Source of the DNA: Peribacillus simplex NBRC 15720 = DSM 1321
GTDB lineage: Bacteria; Bacillota; Bacilli; Bacillales; DSM-1321
DNA: 64,000 bases
Assembly: GCF_002243645.1 (NCBI RefSeq)
Contig: NZ_CP017704.1
Location: forward strand, 1,527,501-1,591,500
Direction of reading: 5' to 3'
Position 1 is the first letter of the stretch; every line of letters starts with the position of its first letter. This document shows, in pieces, positions 16,765-25,651 of the stretch. Under the pieces are notes generated by a model. The model made no database searches. It saw nothing but the letters and a program-made list of their open reading frames with translations, and was not told where the DNA came from. Both the position numbers and the translations under genes were made by a program.

Positions 16765-18258
16765 ATGATTACTCTTAAGTCACTAAATGCACTAAGCGAA
16801 AAGGAGTTCACGAAGTTCCTTGGTGATACCTTCGAACATTCACCTTGGATTGCAGAAAAATCAGCCGCCAATAGGCCCTTTTCATCAATAATCAACTTGC
16901 ATCGATGCATGGTAAACATTGTAAGCAATTCGTCAAAGGAAGAAAAGTTAACGTTAATCAGGAAGCATCCGAACCTTGGGGACAAAGTTGAAATGAGTGA
17001 GGATTCGATTAAAGAACAGCATGGCGCCGGTTTAAAGGACCTTACTGCCGATGAATATGAAAATTTCATATCATTGAACCGACAATATATGAATAAATTC
17101 GGCTTTCCATTTATCCTGGCAGTACGCGGCAAAGATAAAAATGACATATATCAATCGATGAAAACAAGGATTCACCATTCCGAAACAGCCGAGTTCGATA
17201 AGGCCCTATCTGAAATTCATCAAATTGCCCTATTTCGTTTACAGGATAAAATCAAAATTGAAGGAGAGAAACCAATGAAAAATAAATCAGCCGCACAAAC
17301 ACTCAGCTATGGAAAAGGGAATGTTTTTGCCTATAGGACCTATTCAAATCCTTTAACCGGAATCAAACAAATACCAGAATCCACTTTTTCAGGCAGAGAC
17401 CATATCATTTTTGGCACCAATGTAAAAGTTTCCGTTGGCGGCTCCTCTTTTCTTCCCTCCTTCACGGAAGGAGACAATTCCATGGTCGTCGCGACAGATT
17501 CGATGAAAAACTTCATCCAACAGCATTTAGCAACATTCAAAGGGGCCACATTAGAAGGGTTTGCTTCATATGTGTCAGAAGCCTTCCTGAACAAATATCC
17601 TCAAATCGATACTGTTAAATTGATTGCCGAAGATATCCCTTTCGAAGCTGTTACTGAAGCGACGGATCCTCAATTGAAACCGAGCGACCTAGTATTCAAA
17701 AAGTCCCGCAACGAACGTGCCAATGCTGCCGTCGAAATCATCCGCGGGGAAAACGGCAGCGAAATCGTTCAGCAAAGCAGCTCCATCCTCGACCTTCAAT
17801 TAATCAAAGTAAGCGGGAACTCTTTTGTCGGTTTTGTCCGTGATGAGTATACGACGCTTCCCGAAGATGGAAATCGTCCGCTTTTCATCTATTTGAATCT
17901 CCATTGGGTCTATGAGGATCAAAAGGATGCATTCGGCGTGGATCCCTCTAAATACGTAGCTGCTGAACAGGTAATCGATATTGCTACATCCATTTTCCAC
18001 GAAATGGAGACTCCTTCAATCCAAAATCTGATTTATGAAATCGGCTGCCGTATTTTAACTAGATTCCCCCAGCTTCTTGAAGTTACATTCGAATCCCAAA
18101 ACCACACATGGGATACAGTCGTTTCCGAAATCCCGGAATCCAAAGGAAAAGTATATACAGAGCCACGCCCGCCATATGGTTTTCAGGTCTTCACCGTTAA
18201 AAAAGAAAATCTCGAAAACAACATAATCCTGGCTGCTGCTGAAGAAAACATCGGTTAA
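16765..18258 (+). CDS. pucL: Bifunctional OHCU decarboxylase/urate oxidase
   Basis: A 497-residue fusion. Residues about 1-165 are a 2-oxo-4-hydroxy-4-carboxy-5-ureidoimidazoline decarboxylase (RKHPNLGDKVEMSEDSIKEQ, GAGLKDLTADEYENFISLN, FGFPFILAVRGK). Residues about 172-495 are uricase: YGKGNVFAYRTYSN, the active-site region VVATDSMKNFIQQHLATFKG, and the C-terminal EVTFESQNHTWDTV. This order matches B. subtilis PucL. It performs the first and last steps from urate to (S)-allantoin, with PucM in between. GAAGGAGCC precedes the ATG. An internal GGAGAGAAACC before MKNKSAAQ (17276) could permit separate synthesis of the uricase half, which is speculation. Confidence 0.95.
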   Translation: MITLKSLNALSEKEFTKFLGDTFEHSPWIAEKSAANRPFSSIINLHRCMVNIVSNSSKEEKLTLIRKHPNLGDKVEMSEDSIKEQHGAGLKDLTADEYENFISLNRQYMNKFGFPFILAVRGKDKNDIYQSMKTRIHHSETAEFDKALSEIHQIALFRLQDKIKIEGEKPMKNKSAAQTLSYGKGNVFAYRTYSNPLTGIKQIPESTFSGRDHIIFGTNVKVSVGGSSFLPSFTEGDNSMVVATDSMKNFIQQHLATFKGATLEGFASYVSEAFLNKYPQIDTVKLIAEDIPFEAVTEATDPQLKPSDLVFKKSRNERANAAVEIIRGENGSEIVQQSSSILDLQLIKVSGNSFVGFVRDEYTTLPEDGNRPLFIYLNLHWVYEDQKDAFGVDPSKYVAAEQVIDIATSIFHEMETPSIQNLIYEIGCRILTRFPQLLEVTFESQNHTWDTVVSEIPESKGKVYTEPRPPYGFQVFTVKKENLENNIILAAAEENIG

Positions 18259-18267
18259 GGAGTATTT

Positions 18268-18627
18268 ATGCCTGGTATAACAACACATATATTGGATTTA
18301 ATGCACGGCAAGCCGGCCGAAAACGTGACGATTGAATTATACTTTTCCGAATCATCCACAGCTGACTGGCAGCTGCTCCAGTCAGCTGTCACAAATACAG
18401 ATGGGAGGCTCGATGCCCCGCTGCTGAACGCAGAAAATACTAAAATGGGAAACTACGAAATCGTTTTTCATATCGGGGATTACTTCCGGAATAAGTCCAT
18501 CGAGCTTCCTGATCCGCCCTTTTTGGACCAGGTACCTGTCCGTTTCGGACTATCTTCCCCATCCTCCCATTATCATGTGCCACTGCTCGTTTCCCCATGG
18601 GGCTATCAAGTTTATCGGGGAAGTTAA
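18268..18627 (+). CDS. pucM: 5-hydroxyisourate hydrolase
   Basis: A 119-residue transthyretin-like hydrolase. Diagnostic motifs are ITTHILDLMHGKPAENV at the N-terminus (active-site His), DGRLDAPLL with its Arg, and the C-terminal tetrapeptide YRGS that separates these enzymes from transthyretin; HYHVPLLVSPWGYQVYRGS is complete. It hydrolyses 5-hydroxyisourate to OHCU between the two PucL activities. It starts 9 bp after the pucL stop with an AAGGAG site and ends the plus-strand urate operon before a strong terminator. Confidence 0.96.
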   Translation: MPGITTHILDLMHGKPAENVTIELYFSESSTADWQLLQSAVTNTDGRLDAPLLNAENTKMGNYEIVFHIGDYFRNKSIELPDPPFLDQVPVRFGLSSPSSHYHVPLLVSPWGYQVYRGS

Positions 18628-18630
18628 AAA

Positions 18631-18670
18631 AACTGCCGGAGAAGATAACTTCCTTCTCCGGCAGTTTCTT
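18631..18670 (+). terminator. Terminator of the urate operon
   Basis: A 14-bp stem AACTGCCGGAGAAG / CTTCTCCGGCAGTT with a short loop, preceded by A6 and followed by TCTTGTTT, starts right after the pucM stop. Confidence 0.92.
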
Positions 18671-18815
18671 GTTTGATTGATTACATTCAGGATAGTTAGC
18701 TGGATGAGCAATCTAAATGTTTACAACTGAAAAGCATCAGTAAAGGTGGATAGCGAGTCTTTATATTGATGCTTGATTTCAATAGAAGATGAGAAAACTA
18801 TATAACAAAGGCGAA

Positions 18816-19265
18816 CTAATCTATCCTAGCAATTTCTTCAAATTCCTTACCTAAATATTTATAACTCACAGTTAATGAATGAACTTCAACACTATGTTTT
18901 ATGGTCAGCGCATAGACAGAAACAATTTCTTCTTTATTCTTATTCACTACTTTTTCAGGCTCAATTGCTATTGAGTCATAATCCATAAACTCATATCCCG
19001 GATCATCGAAAGTATCAGTAATAGTAAATCCTTTACCTGTTTTATTTACTTGTAGCTTAACTATATCGGGTTTTTCAGTACCGTTAACGTGAATATCGAG
19101 TAATTGAATATCACGAAATCCCGTGTTTTCTAAAGTGACTAATATGACCTTTTTATCTTCTCCTGTTCCTAATAAATCCGCTACAAGTTTTGGTTGAGCA
19201 AGTATAAAATAAAGTGCAATACCTATAATAACAATTACTCCAAATAAAACCCCGATTTTTTTCAC
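18816..19265 (-). CDS. Membrane-anchored protein of unknown function
   Basis: A 149-residue protein with one N-terminal helix (IGVLFGVIVIIGIALYFIL) and a polar exported domain. It starts at GTG 19265 with GGAGG six bases upstream. The outer part is beta-rich with no cysteines or motif that I recognise. It is flanked by terminators on both sides and is likely monocistronic. Nothing nearby points to a role; its position next to the purine operon may be coincidence. Confidence 0.6.
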   Translation of the reverse strand: MKKIGVLFGVIVIIGIALYFILAQPKLVADLLGTGEDKKVILVTLENTGFRDIQLLDIHVNGTEKPDIVKLQVNKTGKGFTITDTFDDPGYEFMDYDSIAIEPEKVVNKNKEEIVSVYALTIKHSVEVHSLTVSYKYLGKEFEEIARID

Positions 19266-19680
19266 TACGAACCTCCATCGTCTAACCCTTATCTTTTAAT
19301 CACCAAACCTCCTTACATATATTGTATATCAAAGAACAAGCGTCACAACAGCTGCGGTTGAAATAAAGTTTTATAAAGCATCTGTACTAAACAAAAACGC
19401 TATTGTTCAGCGGTCTTCTTTGTCACCACATTTTGGACAAGCACCAGCTTGAATTATCGTTGCAATGCTTTTGTTATCGGGACGCCGAATTACTACAATT
19501 CTCTATAAAATACATGGGATATTTTAAATATAGGAGCCATTTTTATTTTAAACTGTGGGTTTGTTCACACAGTGGTGGTATTAGTAGCACAGAAAAGGTA
19601 AGTTAAGGCTAGTAAGAAGGGCTATAATACCCTTGCCCAATAGCGGCGTGTAACTAAATGAAAATACGCTAAACACATGA
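19266..19680. other. Intergenic stretch with a short zinc-knuckle-like fragment
   Basis: No complete gene is seen. On the minus strand at about 19408-19500 a short open frame reads IATIIQAGACPKCGDKEDR before a stop; it has no start codon or ribosome site and may be the tail of a lost small protein. Confidence 0.35.
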
Positions 19681-19682
19681 CA

Positions 19683-19718
19683 AAACCCCACCTGTTCCCA
19701 TAGCAACTGGTGGGGTTT
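19683..19718 (-). terminator. Terminator-like hairpin
   Basis: The stem AAACCCCACC/GGTGGGGTTT can end the minus-strand 46-residue gene upstream of it. Its flank (TGACAAAACCCC side) is nearly the reverse complement of the hairpin at 24229-24266, so the two appear to be copies of one element. Confidence 0.7.
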
Positions 19719-19780
19719 CTAACTGGCTTCTACATCTACATCAACTGGGAGGTCCATCTTGTGCAATCACGCCCTTTCAT

Positions 19781-19921
19781 TTAAACGGCTAATTTACTGT
19801 ATTCATCCAACTGGTCTTTGGTTAGATTTTTGATGAAGCGGTCGAAGTTTATCGACTCGATTTCATACCTTTCACAAATCTTTAAATAACTTTCATAGGC
19901 TTTATCATGAATGTTCATCAT
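19781..19921 (-). CDS. Small protein, 46 residues, unknown function
   Basis: The minus strand from ATG 19921 encodes a 46-residue protein beginning MMNIHDKAYESYLKICERYE and ending LTKDQLDEYSKLAV. A GGAGGAG ribosome site lies 7 bases upstream. The composition is charged and helical and the coding pattern is clean. Its upstream region is rich in ATATAAC repeats. A terminator-like hairpin follows 60 bp downstream. I recognise no family. Confidence 0.6.
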   Translation of the reverse strand: MMNIHDKAYESYLKICERYEIESINFDRFIKNLTKDQLDEYSKLAV

Positions 19922-20063
19922 CTTGACTCCTCCTTCTGTTATATAACAATAAATTTAACTTATTAATAATATATAACAACTGTAATTTCCCGTCAATATA
20001 TTTTTCTGAAAATTCGGTAACATTTTCATTCTCTTAGTATTTCCCACATTGTTCTTCGCTAAC

Positions 20064-20226
20064 CGTCTTATAAAGAAAAAGCCATCCTAGCGACAGCTCC
20101 GATAAAAAGCTAACTAACCCGTTGTTTCTATAAAAAGCAAGAAAAGGAATGCATGTTTACATAAACGACCTTTCGAAAGCGTTAAAAAACCAACTCTCCA
20201 TATAAAGGAAAATTGGTTTTTTTCTT
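20064..20226. repeat. Degenerate copy of the 'CAGCTC...ACCCGTTG' repeat plus hairpin
   Basis: AAAGAAAAAGCCATCCTAGC through AACCCGTTG is a decayed copy of the intergenic repeat found between 42 and 54 kb. A separate hairpin at 20186-20226 (AAAAAACCAA / TTGGTTTTTT) looks like a bidirectional terminator. Confidence 0.5.
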
Positions 20227-20311
20227 TTCAACTATAGATTATCTCAAATTTTAAAACCCTCAAAAAAACATTCCAGGTGATTTCTGAAATCCATAAATAA
20301 ATTCACCATTT

Positions 20312-20856
20312 TTAATCGGTAATATTCCGCAAAACACAATCATATCCACATTCCTCTATAATTTTGAGCAATTCTTTAGGATGCAAGAACTCTCCTAGTT
20401 TGCCTGTTTCGTAATCTTTTTTCAACCCATCAACAATCATCCAGCTTCTCATTTCAATGTCATCCCATCGATCTTTTACGTCATCCAAGGACCAAAATTG
20501 TGTTGAAATAGGATTGCTGCATACTTGTTTGAATTTCTGAATTGACACTTTTTCAAGCCCACGGTCCGTGTGGTCACTACCTAGTTCTAAATACCATTTC
20601 CCTTCAATTTTCATAATGACCACTTCTGCTTCTCCGCTGCTACTTTCTTGAATAACTGAAAATGACCTATTTGTCGTAATAAGATTTGTTGAAAGATCGT
20701 AAATCATCGGAACTTATGGAGGAGCTGGAACGCCGTTCTCCTTCAATTCATCAATATGTTTTTTACAGATTCCTGGTCTTTTCCCGTATAGCCGGCAATA
20801 AGTAATCGTTTAGGATCTGCGACAATATTTCTTCCACAAACATTAATATTTATCAA
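20312..20856 (-). pseudogene. DUF2848 protein, frameshift and nonsense mutation
   Basis: The 3' two-thirds (from 20707) encode a DUF2848 core: SSGEAEVVIMKIEGKWYLEL, GSDHTDRGLEKVSIQKFKQV and EMRSWMIVDG. The N-terminal part lies in the frame starting at TTG 20856 (AGGAGG site): NVCGRNIVADPKRLLIAGYT. One base is missing in the A-run of GTAAAAAAC near 20762, and a TAA near 20717 replaces a lysine codon before VPMIYDL. DUF2848 proteins are distantly like fumarylacetoacetate hydrolases and occur in degradation operons. The TTG overlaps the stop of the nitrilase gene, so they were one operon. Confidence 0.8.
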
Positions 20857-21644
20857 CTGAATTCCTCCTGCCTATCTAAGACTCGGTGCTTCAAATTAGG
20901 GAATACATCACGAATTTTAGAAATCTGAGATGGATCAATCTCTGTTTTTATAATAGTTTCCTCATCTCCTCCAGCAGCCACAACAATCCCCCATGGGTCA
21001 ACCACTTGACTATGACCAGCTAAAAGGACGTCATTAGTATTACCAACACAATTACTCGAAATCAAGAAACACTGGTTTTCTAATGCTCGAACTGAATTGA
21101 ATAATTTCCAATGCTCCAGCCTTCTATGTGGCCAAGCAGATGTAACAAGAAGTAATTCTGCTCCTAAATCTACTTCAGCACGATACAATTCAGGAAATCG
21201 CAAATCATAGCAAGTTGATAAGCCTACTTTCCCGAATTCTGTATCTACTACAGTTGTTTCATTTCCTCTCGTCAATATTTGACCTTCTTTTGAACCATAA
21301 CGAAATAAATGCATTTTTCGATAGGTTCCTATAAGTGTCCCATCAGGAGAAAATAGAACACTTGTGTTGTAGTATTTTCCATTATTTTTTTCTATAAAAC
21401 TACCTGCAAATATATATGAATTAACTTCTTTGGCCTTTGAGGAGAAACGTTGTACAAAATTCCCATTCAATTCTTCTGATTCTTCAATATAACGATCAAA
21501 AGAAAAGTACCCCGTTGCCCACGTTTCTGGTAAAACTATTAAATCTTGTCCTTTTAATCCGTCAATCATTGACTCCACACGATCTATGCGAGCATTTTTA
21601 GATTCACTATCTTTAATCTCTAATTGTATCGATGCAATTTTCAT
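20853..21644 (-). CDS. Carbon-nitrogen hydrolase (nitrilase superfamily)
   Basis: About 263 residues with the Glu-Lys-Cys triad of nitrilase-like amidases: LIVLPETWATGY (Glu), IGTYRKMHLF (Lys) and KVGLSTCYDLRFPELYR (Cys). It cleaves an amide or nitrile C-N bond; the YafV/Nit2-like shape suggests an omega-amidase, but the substrate is unknown. The ATG at 21644 (MKIASIQLEI) is preferred; it has an AAAGGA site about 11 bases upstream, while the ATG at 21656 has none. It is intact although the genes on either side (HpaB remnant, DUF2848) are broken. Confidence 0.85.
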   Translation of the reverse strand: MKIASIQLEIKDSESKNARIDRVESMIDGLKGQDLIVLPETWATGYFSFDRYIEESEELNGNFVQRFSSKAKEVNSYIFAGSFIEKNNGKYYNTSVLFSPDGTLIGTYRKMHLFRYGSKEGQILTRGNETTVVDTEFGKVGLSTCYDLRFPELYRAEVDLGAELLLVTSAWPHRRLEHWKLFNSVRALENQCFLISSNCVGNTNDVLLAGHSQVVDPWGIVVAAGGDEETIIKTEIDPSQISKIRDVFPNLKHRVLDRQEEFS

Positions 21645-21673
21645 TTCTTCAACCATCCTTTTATTTATATTTC

Positions 21674-21904
21674 TTATATTAGTTCTTTCACCTGAGTGGG
21701 AAGAGAATAGCTTCCTAAAAATTCATCCACCATTTGAACCGGCTCATCATATCCGTAATTTCTAAATGAAAAGCCTTTCGTGACGAAGAGTGCACCATTA
21801 TAGAACGTCTCATACTGTTGATGTCCACCACCGAATTCTGAACCAATGATATCCCATACTAACTTAAATATTATCAGGCTTTCCAACTTTGACATCGGAA
21901 GCAC
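21674..21904 (-). pseudogene. 4-hydroxyphenylacetate 3-monooxygenase (HpaB) C-terminal remnant
   Basis: Only the last 70 or so residues of an HpaB-family flavin-dependent monooxygenase remain: FKLVWDIIGSEFGGGHQQYE, TFYNGALFVTKGFSFRNYGY. Full-length members have about 480-520 residues, so at least 85% is missing. The break is at about 21905, next to a 29-bp tandem repeat. The remnant heads the nitrilase and DUF2848 genes, so the original operon probably degraded a hydroxylated aromatic. Confidence 0.82.
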
Positions 21905-21912
21905 TCATCAAG

Positions 21913-21979
21913 AAGTAAAAGAACCCGTTGTTAATGTTCATAAGTAAAAGAACCCGTTGTTAATGTTCATAAGTAAAAG
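21913..21979. repeat. 29-bp tandem repeat, 2.3 copies
   Basis: Two exact copies of a 29-bp unit beginning AAGTAAAAGAACCCGTTG and ending TTAATGTTCAT, followed by a third partial AAGTAAAAG. It abuts the truncation point of the HpaB remnant. The ACCCGTTG core is shared with the intergenic repeat family. Confidence 0.85.
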
Positions 21980-22143
21980 AGTAAAGGATATGACGGAATA
22001 AACATGAAATTCGATTGTAGTGTCATTACCTACCTTAATTACATGATTGGAAATACAAAACCTTTAATGTATACAAAAAACATAATACACCACACGCAAT
22101 ACAATTAAGGTTCGCTGTTAAATTGTTACAACGAGACAACAGG

Positions 22144-22157
22144 AGGAAACGCTTTCA
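22144..22157 (-). promoter_or_regulatory. cre box (CcpA site)
   Basis: On the minus strand the 14-mer TGAAAGCGTTTCCT fits the catabolite-responsive-element consensus. It lies about 240 bp upstream of the HpaB remnant. An identical 14-mer occurs at 34130-34143 before another aromatic-degradation remnant. Confidence 0.65.
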
Positions 22158-22300
22158 TTTCAAATAAACTATAGACTTACCTCTTAAATCCTCTATTTCA
22201 TAGGTTGAAGTTGATTCTAAACCCTTATTTTTGTCCCTAGAGATGTAGTAAACTACCTTTTACTAGGAGCAATCCCCCCCTTCAAGCATTTGATAGAAAA

Positions 22301-22967
22301 TCAGGAATTATCAACAATAATTAATGTTTCTTTTGTTTTTTCTAAATGGTTCAAAATCGCCTGTGAAGCTAGTTCGGGATTTTTCTCCTCTAAGGCCTGG
22401 ATAATCTGATTATGTTCCATTAAAACATTTTTCATTCTCCCATGTTTACTGACTGCTTTTAAACCCATAAGCTGAGTAAGGTTATGAAGATTGTTCAAAA
22501 CTTGCTCTATTATGGTGAAGTTTGCTAGTCTTGTCAGCGAGAGATGAAAATCATGGTCTAGCCTAATAAAACTAATAGCATCATCATTTTGCAATGCTTC
22601 TTGTTGCTTCAGAATTAATTTAAGTAACCTCAATTGTTCAGGTGTTGTAATTTCTTGTGTTAGTTTTTTCACCGATTCAACTTCAATAGCACTTCTTAGT
22701 AAAAAGATTTCATCCTGTTCCTCCGGTGTAATCTTTCTTACAGTTAAGCCCTTCCTTGGGATAGAAACAAGTAATCCATCCTTTACCAAATCTTGAATAG
22801 CGGCCCTTACAGGCGTTCTTGAAGTATTTAACCTTTCCGCTAATTGAACTTCTGTAAATATTTCATCACTGGCAATACCACCAAATAAAATTGCTTTTTT
22901 TATTTGCTTATAAATTTTATCTTGCGTTGTTCTTTCCTTTTCGATTGGTTTTAATTGAATTCGCCAT
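22301..22967 (-). pseudogene. GntR-family (FCD) regulator with frameshift near its start
   Basis: The frame runs from about 22965 to 22301. It has a GntR winged helix (QDKIYKQIKKAILFGG, EVQLAERLNTSRTPVRAAIQ) and an FCD effector domain (LLRSAIEVESVKKL, DHDFHLSLTRLANF). No ATG, GTG or TTG opens this frame at the N-terminus. The well-placed ATG at 22967 (AAAGGA site) is one base out of frame; dropping one base after ATGGC would read straight into IQLKPIEKERTTQ. Either a recent frameshift or an unusual start is involved. Such regulators usually control nearby sugar-acid or amide catabolism, fitting the adjacent broken operon. Confidence 0.75.
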
Positions 22968-23121
22968 ATTATTAATCCGTCCTTTTTGATAAGTCTTTAC
23001 AATATGAACAATTTAAATCTATATGATTGGCTAAAACTCCATATGTGTTATGTATACATAATACATAACATCCAAGAAATAAGTTAATAATATATTTTAT
23101 ATTTTTCTGAATTTTCCAAAA

Positions 23122-23307
23122 CTACCAGACCGAACGGCCATTAATAAAGTCATTTATTTTTCTTTTCCTTTTACTTGTTTTCTCAAAATCATCTAAAATG
23201 TGGTCAAACTCCATAACCTCCACAACTTCATATTTCCACTTTGTTAGGGTATCAGCTACTATTTTTCTAATTTTTTCATCATCTTCAATTATCATAATTT
23301 TAAACAT
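23122..23307 (-). pseudogene. Response-regulator receiver domain, truncated
   Basis: It begins MFKIMIIEDDEKIRKIVADT, the N-terminus of an OmpR-type receiver with the acidic pair EDD, but departs from the family after HILDDFE, before the phospho-acceptor Asp. The remaining 20 residues are unrelated sequence. The rest of the gene was deleted. It cannot be phosphorylated or bind DNA. Confidence 0.72.
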
Positions 23308-23781
23308 AACAATCTCCTATTCATGGACTGATCGATAAAGGTTTAAATTTTTTCTTTAATTTCATAATGCTAATTATTCCAAACTCCTGTCATTTGTACA
23401 ATACGTCACTCCAGAATATGGTCCAATTAAAGAAACTTTAGAGAAGAGATGCGATAGTGACTCCCCCGAAATCCCCCTTTAGGTATCCTGCTGTATGAAA
23501 GCAAACTCGAAAAATAAGGAGAAGTCATCCATCCATTAGAGGTTTTTAATTGCTACAAAAAAATATTGTGGACTAACCCTATATTCGCTTCGCTCTCCCT
23601 CTCCTACGCCAAAGAATCATGCACTGGTTTTATTGCTGAACCCAATATTAAACTTCAGTTTATGAAAATAAACTTGAACAGTAGAAATTAATTTTAAGAT
23701 AAAAAAAGTTCCAGCTTGGCCAAAAAATAAGTATAAGAATGTAATAGAGTGGATAAACTAATAAAAAAGGAGTGGGAGATT
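23308..23781. other. Intergenic, no gene recognised
   Basis: No frame with a plausible start and ribosome site is visible on either strand over about 440 bp. Short coding-like segments without continuity (for example near 23395-23480) suggest decayed sequence. Confidence 0.4.
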
Positions 23782-23994
23782 ATGGAGACTAAAATTAAAG
23801 AAGGAACGAAAGAAATGTGGAGAGAAATTAATGCATGTATAACTCGGAAAATTAATGAAAAACATGATTTATCTTTTCAAAAGAAAAGCAATGATAATTA
23901 TATGAATCTATATATTCAAACAGCCGTATTACACACCCTATTTGAACTATCAGACGAGTTCAGGAAAATTGAAAGAAAATATAACGAATTGTGA
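23782..23994 (+). CDS. Small helical protein of unknown function
   Basis: A 70-residue protein (METKIKEGTKEMWREINACI ... LSDEFRKIERKYNEL). The ATG at 23782 has a GGAGTGGGAG site; the frame is open for 11 more codons upstream but without a site. Highly charged, predicted all-helical, cytoplasmic. No family recognised. Confidence 0.55.
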   Translation: METKIKEGTKEMWREINACITRKINEKHDLSFQKKSNDNYMNLYIQTAVLHTLFELSDEFRKIERKYNEL

Positions 23995-23999
23995 TGTTT

Positions 24000-24672
24000 C
24001 TGGAAAGGTCAAGCACTAAATATAACTTAACGGTTGATTAGGAATATACTCCTTAAGGGTGCCGTTTAATCCTAATCCACGTTTTCTTTCCAGCTTTATA
24101 ACTTACTATGTAATATCGATCATTACCGCTACCGACAATTTGACTAACATTATTACTGTACCATTTGTTCTTTCCCTTCCCTATAAATCCCTCTTTACAT
24201 TCCAACTAGAATCCAATAAGCCAAATAGAAACCCCATCAGTTGTTAATAGTAACAGGTGGGGTTTTGTCATGTGTTTTAAGTTTTATTATACTATCCTGA
24301 TTGACGAATAATCTTTTGCTTTTATTTTATGTAAGATTGCAAATTAGAATGTACAATCCTCTTGCTGTTTTTCTAATGGTACGCTAGATCTAAGACTATT
24401 ATTTGTTACTAAAATCTTGTTTATTCAAATGAGTATGTAGTTATTTTTTACAGAATTTTGAATCGAATGATTAGTAGAATCTCGAACAACTTTATACACA
24501 CTTAACTATAATCATTGTATGATAAAATAAATATTTTGAAAGTAAGCTGAAAGCTAATGATGTGGTCACCGCTATTCGAAAATGATGTACCTGCAGTTAT
24601 TCTTCCTTAACGGTAGAAAACTTGCATCTCCGTTAGGGACTGGAAACGTTTAGTTAAAACGGAGGGTACAAA
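24000..24672. other. Intergenic region with hairpin and possible leader of the EamA gene
   Basis: No gene seen. A terminator-like hairpin is at 24229-24266. Just upstream of the EamA start, CTCCGTT (24628-24634) can pair with AACGGAG (24658-24664), which covers the ribosome site GGAGGG; this could modulate translation but no known riboswitch consensus is visible. Confidence 0.4.
24229..24266 (+). terminator. Terminator-like hairpin, inverted copy of 19683-19718
   Basis: The stem AAACCCCATC/GGTGGGGTTT is followed by a T-rich tract. It and its 3' flank (TTTTGTCATGTGTTT) match the reverse complement of the region 19655-19718, so about 50 bp is duplicated in inverted orientation 4.5 kb apart. 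Confidence 0.7.
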
Positions 24673-25557
24673 ATGAAAAACACTATATTAGGTTCTTTAT
24701 ATTTATCACTCGCTGCTAGCATTTGGGGCGGGATGTATGTTGTGGTAGACGTTGTTCCACCACTTGAATTAGTATTATTACGATATGTTATTGCGATTTT
24801 AGCATTGCTAACTATTGGTTTTATAACAAAACAATCTTGGCGGATCGAAAAACGAGACTGGCTTTTGGTTTTCATTATAGGACTTGTTGGAAACACAATT
24901 TCTATCGTAACCCAGGAAGTCGGTACGCTACTATCTACTGCACAAATGGGAGCCATCATTACTTCAACAACACCTGCATTTATGGTGATATTTGCACGTA
25001 TCGTTTTAAAAGAAAAGATCACATTAAAAAAATCAATTTCTGTTATTTTAGCGTCAATCGGTGTCGGTATCATTGTCGGAAATGCTCATATCGGCTCATC
25101 TCACCAACTTGGGGGCGTATCACTGCTTATTGCTGCATTAACTTGGGCACTTATGTCTGTTCTAATTAAACGTGTACCTGGGCAATATTTACAAATTGTT
25201 ATAACGACCTATGCTGTGCATGTGGCAATTGTCTTTTTAACACCTATTACGATTAGTCGATTAGATGAGCTTGATTTTCAAGCAATCATGCATCCATCCA
25301 TATGGGGCGGCCTTTTATACTTGGGCGTTATTTCCACAGCATGTGCCTTTTTACTGTGGAATCGCGGACTGCAAATGCTTACTGCTTCAAGTGGTGGATT
25401 ATTTTTCTTTTTACAACCTATAGTCGGTACTTTTTTAGGTTGGTTAATACTAGGTGAAACAAATCGGCCTGTCTTTTTGGATAGGTACAATATTAATTTT
25501 TATTGGTGTGTTATTAGTCATTCAGGAAGAATAACCCACATTAAAAATGTTTATTAA
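24673..25557 (+). pseudogene. EamA/DMT-family exporter with C-terminal frameshift
   Basis: A ten-helix drug/metabolite transporter of two EamA repeats (SLAASIWGGMYVVVDVVPPL; LGGVSLLIAALTWALMSVLI). It reads well to LGWLILGET at about 25457, where one extra A in ACAAATC shifts the frame. In the other frame the last helix is normal (GLSFWIGTILIFIGVLLVIQ, then EE) and stops at 25534. As read, the protein ends in 30 non-family residues (NRPVFLDRYNINFYWCVISH), losing the last helix. It may retain partial function. A good GGAGGG site precedes ATG 24673. Substrate unknown. Confidence 0.82.
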
Positions 25558-25651
25558 AGTTATATATTAAAAAGGGAGATTAGGGAAAAGTTGTTTTTTG
25601 TTTGTAATTTTTTTCATTATTCCCCTTTGTCTTAATAAGAAGGAGAAACCT

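Noticed and set aside
19403-19606. Plus-strand frame of 67 codons
   Set aside because: No start signal, cysteine-rich shadow of a minus-strand CPKCG-containing fragment; neither is convincing as a gene.
24560-24672. T-box or known riboswitch before the EamA gene
   Set aside because: No T-box AGGGTGGNACCGCG motif and no guanidine or other riboswitch consensus could be matched; only a simple pairing over the ribosome site is visible.
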